From the NCBI GenBank assembly GCA_002224055.1, contig AZLU01000055.1, positions 1 through 64,000 on the forward strand: a stretch of 64,000 nucleotides of DNA, written 5' to 3'. Each line of letters begins with the position of its first letter. The first letter of the stretch is position 1. The notes below the pieces were generated by a model. It ran no database searches. It was not told where the DNA came from and worked only from the letters and a program-made list of their open reading frames with translations. This DNA is from Pezizomycotina sp. ARF18. Its lineage: Eukaryota > Ascomycota. The translations under genes were made by a program, and so were the position numbers. Positions 57,309-64,000 of this stretch are shown here, piece after piece.

Positions 57309-59231
57309 CTATACATCATTATAATAGCCACTTATTTCGACTCCTGTACAATCAAGGCGTACGTGTAATTCCCCGACTATATCCACTTCCAGCAGTATCC
57401 ACACCGCAGTGCCATCCTCATAAATAACACGTTGCGGAACCTCCACGCTTTTCCAGCTCCCGCGCGTTCCGTCGACGTAATTCGAGATTGGAAGCTCTAT
57501 AGCCACACTATTAATTGGTTTGTATCCTCGATCAGCTCGTTGGCCTGCCAGGATTGAATGCCGCGCTCTCAGGAAGCTCCAACGGCCGCCTTGTCTCCCC
57601 GTGCACATCGTAGTACGCAGAGTTCGCTTTGTGCTCGACGACCTCGACGGGGCGGTTCGCTCGGATAATGAAGAATACCGCCATCGGCGCGAAACCAGCA
57701 CCAACACACAGGCTATGATTATGCCGATGAGGGCCATGACGGATATGCGGTGATGGGGCTGGCTCACAGCAGAGGCGGTGCTGTTTTGAGCTTTCGCACC
57801 CGGCGGTAGTATGTCGACGTATACCGGAGAAATGTCTTCTTTGAAAGCGACTTGGTGAACTTGAAACGTCTGGCTGTCAAAGTCGGCGATGAGTATGCTT
57901 CCTGTAGGAAAGCGCGACGAGGGCAAACGAATTTTCAGACGGAGCGCGTTTGAATGGCAAATAGCGCCACTTTAGTGGTTCCAAGCCCGCCTGCAGGGAG
58001 TTGGCTTGCAGGTCCAGAGCTTGGAAGGGTATATCGATCGATATTTCCTCACTGGCGTCATTGACCTGGTCGGACAGGGCGAATCGGAAGAATATTCCAT
58101 TACCTTGGGCGGACGCTTAGGAGCGGTTGCCCGAGGCGGTATATGGGAAGTAGAACAGTTTCTCGTCGTAATCGTGGGTGAGATTAAAGTGACGCGAGAT
58201 GCGGCCTATCGTTGCGTCGGGTAAGAATATGAATGGAGTTGTTGAGTCGATACGGGCAAGGACTGGAGGTTCGGCGGTTCCGTTCTTGGCGGAGATTGGA
58301 GGTTTGAATCGTCTTTAACGTTCGGACCCGAAATCTTGACGCTCTGAACAGCAAGGACAAGGTGCCAGAATTCGTCTGTCGAATCGAACGTCACGGTGAA
58401 AGTCGCATTGTTCGGTTCGAAGCCGGTAGAGTCATAGCCTCCAATGAAGATGTGACCAAGAGCTCCTTTAATCCTGAACGATTGATATTGCGTTAGTCTA
58501 TCGACCGGACCGGATCCTCTAGAATACTTTGATGAAGGGCTTCTTACTATAAATTGCTCCCGCCATGTAGAAAACGCTCTCGTTGGATCAACTTCTCCTC
58601 GTACAAACTTCTGAGGAACCTGGGATGCTGATGGTATAATTCGAAAGTTCGTAAAGCCGTCATTCAAGCCGAATATTCCCAATGGCATCGGGGTGTTAAT
58701 GAAACCGCGACGACCTGGTTTCCCAACGTGGGCAAGCCGTTTGTAATGATAAATCCAACCCAATCGAGTCGAGCCCATATTCTCCGTTACCACAAGCCCA
58801 AGGTCGTTGTCCAGCCGCAACTGGAAGAAATTCTTGCCCTCCTTCTGCCACGTCGTCGAGTCGGTGACGTTAACGGTTAAACTGCGACTATTATAGCAAG
58901 GGTTATCGGTCGTTACATTATCGATCGCTGTACACGCTTCCGGTAATACAACAAGGACTTCCCGCCATCCAGTTGAAGGGAAGCTCTGGCACTTGCTGCT
59001 TCGAACCGACTTGAATGTGGAATGACGCCCACGGGCCGTGTCGTTGTCCCTAATAGAAAGTACTCAGATTAGGAGATGCCATATCAGGTGGGCCGCGCAG
59101 TCTTATACGCTTATCCAGGAATCACGTACCATTCGCTCTGCTTTCCAGGCTATAGCCTTCGGTGTTGAATTCGTTGCGATAACCAGCCGCAGAAGTATAC
59201 ATAAATATAAGAAGGGAAGCCGATGCATCAT
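57309..59231 (-). CDS. Membrane-anchored pepsin-like (A1 family) protein, probably non-catalytic
   Basis: Met 59231 starts a signal peptide (MMHRLPFLYLCILLRLVIAT). An intron (about 59128 to 59048, GTACGT donor, CTATTAG acceptor) precedes GPWASFHIQVGSKQQ, the usual A1 opening strand. Next are FPSTGWREVLVVLPEACTAI, where the first DTGS would sit, and FINTPMPLGIFGLNDGFTNF. Then come KGALGHIFIGGYDSTGFEPN and the second lobe motif VLARIDSTTPFIFLPDATIG, with DST instead of DTG. The ectodomain ends after about 450 residues, followed by SVMALIGIIIACVLVLVSRR, a membrane helix, and a cytoplasmic tail to stop 57309. The first catalytic Asp is replaced and the second motif is altered, so proteolysis is unlikely. 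Frame changes lie near 58990, 58275, 58120 and 57700. Confidence 0.75.
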
Positions 59232-59315
59232 GTCATGAGCATTCACCCAAAAGATATACACAAAATCGGAAGACACAAAGTGAAAGAAGGAAACAATGGC
59301 AGTTTTTGGAAGGTA

Positions 59316-60763
59316 CAGGTGGTGACCAACATATAGTACACAAACTTTAACTCTAAGTTAGGATATCGTTAGAACCCTTAAAATTCTTAAAATTATGACA
59401 AAATAATAGCCTACTATTATATAATTAATAAATAATTAAATACATTATTTTTATTATATAAAGCCCCTAAAATTTAATATTTTATAGGGTATCTACGTTA
59501 ATAAATAATAGCTGTTAACCGGCTTTATATCGACCTAATAAAAGGATTAAAGTTTCTAGCTTTAAGCTTATCCTATAGCTATTATACCTAGCTCTTAAGC
59601 TCCTCTTTACTAGTCGCCTTATGCGGTAATATATTAAGACGTTTCTTTATTAAGGCCTAGACGTTCTCTATATAGTTTAAATTAGGTAAGTAGGCGGGAT
59701 AGTTTTACTATTTTATATTAAGATTAGCCCTTAATTTTGCTAGCTTTTTCTTACTATAAACCGCCGTATTATTCTCGATAATAAACTAATTTTAATTAAG
59801 GTAGTAACGCTTTAATCTTATAATAAACCTCTTTAAGCCGCCTCTTAAAATTTTTTACTCGTAGACGGCGCTTATAATTTTATTTTTAGGAAAGATAACT
59901 AATTACTTTATTATTAATTATAATCTTACCCTATACTATTAAACTAAAGCGGCTACTTCTAAAAGTAGCGAATATTTTTTTAGCTCGTAGGCCGTTTCGG
60001 ATAACGCTAGATATAGTATACTTTATTACTTAAAGTAGAGTAAAATAAAGCTTTATTAATATAAATTTCGTTATTAAAGTCTAATTTTATTATTTTAAGC
60101 GTATTTAATTCTTTATCGCGGTAATTTACTTAGTAAAGATATTATAACGGGCTTAATATTAAGAGATTTCTATTTTATAAAATTCTTATTAAATTATTAA
60201 TTTAGACGTATAGGGTTAAATAGGATCTTAATTATTAAGATAAATAATCTCGTTAAGAGTAGCGAAACGATATTAAAAGTAATAGCGCGGAGTCGGGTCT
60301 AACTTACTTAAGTTAAGAATCGTATTATTTTGGTATAACTTAATTAAGGGTTAGTTAGTTCTTTAAGAATTTTATAAATAGATCTAATAGGAGTACGTTC
60401 TTAAAGTAAAATAAAAGGAACTAAGTAATTAGTACGTGATAAAGCTTATATAAAGGCTCTTTTATAAGGAATATAATATTATCTTAATATTAGCCTACTA
60501 TATGATTAGGAGAGAGTATTTAAGAAGCTAAGTCGAGCTTTTATATTAGAGGCTAAAGCTATTAATATATAAATTTTATATTTTATTTTATATATTATTT
60601 TTAAATCGTAATATTAATAATAAAGGGCCGTATTATATTTTAAATATTATATTTAATTATTTATATTAATATCTATTATTTACTATAATTTTAAGAATTT
60701 TAGGAGTTTAATAATATCTTAACTTAGAGTTAAAGTTGTGTACTATACGTTGGTCACCACCTG
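59316..60763 (-). mobile_element. RIP-mutated Tc1/mariner DNA transposon, 1,448 bp, ends intact
   Basis: Terminal inverted repeats of about 80 bp begin CAGGTGGTGACCAAC at 59316 and end with the complement at 60763. TA flanks both sides (59314-59315, 60764-60765), the Tc1/mariner target duplication. The interior shows RIP: CpA/TpG are nearly gone. On the minus strand the transposase C-terminus can still be read near 59600-59770, including a decayed IENNTAVYS (around the second catalytic Asp) and YPAYLPNLNYIENV, the DD34D signature preceding the third acidic residue; stops interrupt it throughout. The size matches a full-length Tc1/mariner. It inserted about 85 bases upstream of the pepsin-like gene's start. 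Confidence 0.92.
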
Positions 60764-60765
60764 TA

Positions 60766-61050
60766 CGTAAATTATACTGTATTTCCCTAAATTACATAGT
60801 ATAAATAGTAGTTATATAAGATTTAGAATTTTTTAACTAATAAGAAAAATTATTATTAATAAATGTAGCTATTATTTAATATATACTACAGTATTAATAA
60901 TTATAAACTTCTTATAAGTAATAGTTTATTTTAGGCGTTACTAAGTTTTAGGACTTCATATTAATAAACGCTTTACTTCGTATACTATCTTAATAACTCT
61001 TTCTTTAAGTAAAGATATGGATAGGAAAATACTTAGGTACTTCTCTAGGT
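60766..61050. repeat. RIP-like AT-rich patch flanking the transposon
   Basis: The AT-rich, TpA-rich composition continues for nearly 300 bases beyond the transposon's right end. This fits either leakage of RIP into flanking DNA or a second, older repeat. No family could be assigned. Confidence 0.5.
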
Positions 61051-62285
61051 ATACCGAAAGGGAGCCCACGTGATACCATGCCGGACCTTCAACGCACAGC
61101 TGAAGATACTACGAGCGCCGGCCCTGCAATCGGCGCTAAATTTGTAGTGTTCGTTCGAATCTACACGGACCTTATAATTCGCCGACAGGAACTCATATTC
61201 GAACTTGGTTTTTTCTCCACGAAGAGAAGAAAGCGTCAAGGCAAGTCAAACCGCTCGATTCACGAGGGCTTTCTGTTCTGAGATAACACTTATCGGCTTC
61301 AGAAAATATCGCATACTTACGTTTGGACCATTGGATCATAATGTAGCTGTGTCAAAGGAGGATGAGGCCCCCACATCTTCAATCGCAAATAAACCCATGC
61401 AGAAGCAGGAATGATGCCATTTTATGATGCGAGCGGTTTCACACAATGCAACCTAAGTTGGATGGTGAACTAAGACTCATACGAACGGCCCTTCCAACCG
61501 GCTCGTTCGCTAAATTTATCCGCAGCTGTCCGTGCAGACTTTTAAGCGAGGCGTTCGTTTAAAAATCCAGCAAACAACAGAAACATCGTCACTCTCCCTC
61601 GAGTTGCGGTGTCTTCATGGCTCCTGCTAAATCTGGGCTAGATAGGATCTCGACAGGTCTAATTAATGAGACGCTAGCAGCTGAGGGATTTATTGCCAAG
61701 AGGCTTGGGGACACAAGATGATAGCCAGACTTGTGCTCAGAATCACTTCAATAGGAAATAAACGATGCAGATATATCAGAAACATCTATTCTATAATTAA
61801 AAGCGTGGCGTATCGACAATCCGATTGTCACGATAATGTGACAGAAGGTTTGAAGACGCATCTCGGCTACGATATTTGTTTTTAGCCGTTTAGATGTCAG
61901 CAGTGGCATGTCAGGCCACTTTTGAAGCGTCCCCACAATCTTTGAATTTTTTGAGGCGAGCAGGTCCCCTTGAAACCGAGACTTCCTATTCGCCCATCTG
62001 AGGTTGGGGTCCAACAGTGGGGGCATTTGGGGACTCAAACTACCCTTCAGGCCTGGTCAAGATAGCGAAAAGCTAGTGCATTTTCGCTAGTGCATATATT
62101 TCGGCGACCTAATTTAAGGGTGATCTTCTAGTCGTACGACCCGTCCTTCCTTAGTCCCCGCCGCTAATGAAAACTTATTTATACGCGTCGGACCCTTTTA
62201 CGCTCATTTGTTTACGTAGCCTATTGTTTCACACACAGGATCCGCAGAAAATCTTTCTGTCCTTAATAATGCATTTGAAGAAGAC
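61051..62285. other. Intergenic, nothing supported
   Basis: Base composition is normal. Small overlapping frames (61045-61414, 61748-62038) have no recognisable content. The last 120 bases before 62286 can be read in frame with the 7TM gene (SAENLSVLNNAFEED) and may be part of its first exon. Confidence 0.45.
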
Positions 62286-63136
62286 ATGTTGGTGCCACGC
62301 TCGGACCCGATCACGCTCTCGAACAACTACTTCACCAACATCTGGGAATTCTGAGCTGCTACAACATCATGATCTTTTTCAACGCGGTACTCTGCGTCTT
62401 CGTCCTCGGGTTGAACCGACTTTCCGCCATACCCGTCGTCGTAACTGCCGGCGCCGCAATCGCCGATGGATTACACTGGTATGTCTACTCGTCTGCCAGT
62501 CCGTACCGTACGCGCGAAAGTTACCGCCTCCGTCTTCATGTACGCCGGCTGGACCGTGCGCGAATTCGGCTGTATGTTCTACAGCTACTTCATCCTCGAG
62601 CGTATCCTCGAGGACCCCGGCGGAAGCTCTTCTTCTACCTATTCTGGACATCCATTTCGGTCACATTCGTTTTTCGTATGCTGATGAACGTGTACTCCAT
62701 CATCATCGTTTCCGAGCGCCCAACGGGGCCCCGATCCAAGCACCAAGCCTTTGAAAACCGCCTCGGTATTATTTATTTTTGCGTTACGGCAGTAACGGAA
62801 ATCATAAGTGCGGCGTTTCTCATCTATACGTTTACCAGGGCTCGGAGAATGGCCGCTAGCCAAGGGAGAGCGACGAGCCTGTTACGCCAGCTGATCATGA
62901 GTTCGGAACTTCGCGTCGCCACCCTTGCAACGATAGGGATCCTGCGAGCCGGCGTCGTAAATACGAAAGGAACTGTCCTTCTCGCGGCCCAAATCGACAC
63001 CTTGGCCGTCGTCATGCAGGAGATGTTTCCCGTTCTTCTAATATTCGACCAGTTAGTGAATAAACTCGCCTGTCTCAAGGAAACACTTTCTAAATCCGAG
63101 TCTGCCTTTCTGATTAAATGCGACGTGAGTGCATGA
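62286..63136 (+). CDS. Fungal 7TM membrane protein (third in window), unrecognised subfamily
   Basis: From Met 62286 (MLVPRSDPITLSNNYFTNIW) the protein passes through hydrophobic segments: IMIFFNAVLCVFVLGL, AIPVVVTAGAAIADGLHWYV, TASVFMYAGWTVREFGCMFY with SYFILERILED, LFFYLFWTSISVTFVFRMLM, LGIIYFCVTAVTEIISAAFL, LRVATLATIGILRAGVV, and IDTLAVVMQEMFPVLLIFDQ. That is seven segments with a short soluble tail. Three frame changes (near 62352, 62490 and 62620) are each compatible with missing bases. It is intronless as read. It differs from the Pth11-like genes in length and in lacking a long tail. Possible sensor or transporter-like role; unknown. Confidence 0.6.
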
Positions 63137-64000
63137 AGGGCTAGAGTAGCTTTTTTTTTTTTTACTATCTTGCTGATTGGAGTTAGGTCTTGTATTTCGT
63201 CATGTATTCACGCAAGCGTCAGTGTATTTAGGGAGGTTTGAATATAACCATGTGTATCGTGAACCTTGATATCGATGCGCATATATGGTATATTGGAAGT
63301 GTCACGAGCAAGGTTCTATTTGTCAGCAAAGCTGGTATTATTAGCAGATTCTGTTAGGAGATGACTGAATATGTGGATATATCTAACGGACGACGCAAAT
63401 AGAGAATTCAGCAGGAGTTTCCATGTGCGGCCAGTCATAGAACCCGGAGGATTCGAAAACACTGAGTGCCTCGTACGATTAGAGCAAGAAAACAGAACTA
63501 TCTATAGATGGAGGGTCTCTGGGAAGGAAAATGAAACCAAAGGATATTCTCCGAATCCACAAGAAGCAATAGTAAGCAATCCAGACGGGTTAGAGCTGGT
63601 ACAGGTGGGCATGGTATCCCACGTGATTGCCTGAAGGAATGTTGGGAACGCCGCGTTCATTTAGATCCTGCGGCCGCCACCTTTGAATATATCCGGGTGA
63701 AAAGCGACGGGGGGGTCCATTGCCATGGAGAGCTCGGATGTCAGAAACCACGAGCCGATTACAAAAGCACGAGAGTGCTTATAGAAATAGGTGCGCACAG
63801 CTCCTTTTTCGCCGTGGAAGGCCGTTCCATACCTCTGTACTCCTTTGTTTCTTTTTTCTTTAAAATAGCAATAAATGACGGAGGTTTGGCAGAATGAGCT
63901 TTCGGACATGGAAAAAGTATCCAGATGAGATCGGCGAGCGGGGAAGCAGACCACAATACAGCGTCCTCAGGGAATACACTTTTTGAAGTGGATGAAGATT
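63137..64000. other. Window end, unresolved
   Basis: An 87-codon plus-strand frame (63371-63634, containing FHVRPVIEPGGFENTECLVR and NPQEAIVSNPDGLELVQVG) looks protein-like but has no domain I know. It could be an exon of a gene continuing past the window. Overlapping frames on both strands at 63661-63956 cannot be resolved. Confidence 0.3.

Noticed and set aside
1-64000. CRISPR array, rRNA or tRNA genes
   Set aside because: No regularly spaced repeats, no rRNA-like conserved blocks and no cloverleaf with A/B boxes were noticed in reading; a tRNA search tool was not available.

Overview
The window looks like a chromosomal segment of a filamentous ascomycete (Pezizomycotina). Its genes carry short introns (mostly 66-127 bp) with GTAAGT/GTACGT-type donors and CTAAC/CTGAC-like branch sites. 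The gene families are typical of these fungi: Pth11/rhodopsin-type 7TM proteins, a Zn2Cys6 regulator, a BCS1-like AAA ATPase, F-box-like and ankyrin genes, and small secreted Cys-rich proteins. AT-rich blocks that have almost lost CpA/TpG and are full of TpA are the footprint of repeat-induced point mutation (RIP). About 25 protein genes can be supported. I saw no rRNA, tRNA or CRISPR array.

Layout. 1-1.9 kb: RIP-degraded repeat. 3-10.2 kb: BCS1-like ATPase (+), secreted PI-PLC (-), an 802-bp TIR element holding a perfect 31-bp palindrome, and an HSL-type alpha/beta hydrolase (+). 10.4-14.9 kb: a very long ankyrin/ZZ-finger gene (-). 15.7-25 kb: 7TM receptor-like gene, F-box-like gene, GST/FAX-like gene, a Cys-containing secreted protein and a tail-anchored helical protein. 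25.3-28.5 kb: an ankyrin ORF followed 6 bases later, in the same frame, by a chymotrypsin-fold protease-like ORF; the two may be one gene. 29.1-30.1 kb: AT-hook protein with a membrane segment. 30.1-34.8 kb: gene-poor, with two diverged copies of a gene fragment. 34.8-38 kb: a tandem pair of paralogs of an unrecognised family sharing an intron position and a promoter motif. 38.7-39.2 kb: a secreted protein made of two cystine-knot (knottin) modules. 41.1-50.7 kb: a second Pth11-like gene, small and partial genes, and an Sps2/ECM33-like cell-surface protein. 53.9-56.7 kb: Zn2Cys6 factor and a small helical protein. 57.3-59.2 kb: membrane-anchored pepsin-like protein lacking catalytic residues. 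59.3-60.8 kb: RIP-mutated Tc1/mariner element with intact ends. 62.3-63.1 kb: a third 7TM gene.

The gene set is weighted to sensing and surface or secretory functions (three 7TM proteins, four to six secreted or surface proteins, one PI-PLC), as expected of a plant- or litter-associated fungus; no biosynthetic cluster or operon-like logic is visible. Many conserved genes are broken into several frames, and in most junctions I worked through the frame is restored by one extra base, usually beside a short homopolymer. This points to base-deletion errors in an uncorrected long-read assembly more than to pseudogenes, so exon-level coordinates are approximate wherever frame changes are noted. The most novel item is the two-knottin gene at 38732-39226, which reads cleanly and whose introns sit at the same place and phase in both modules.
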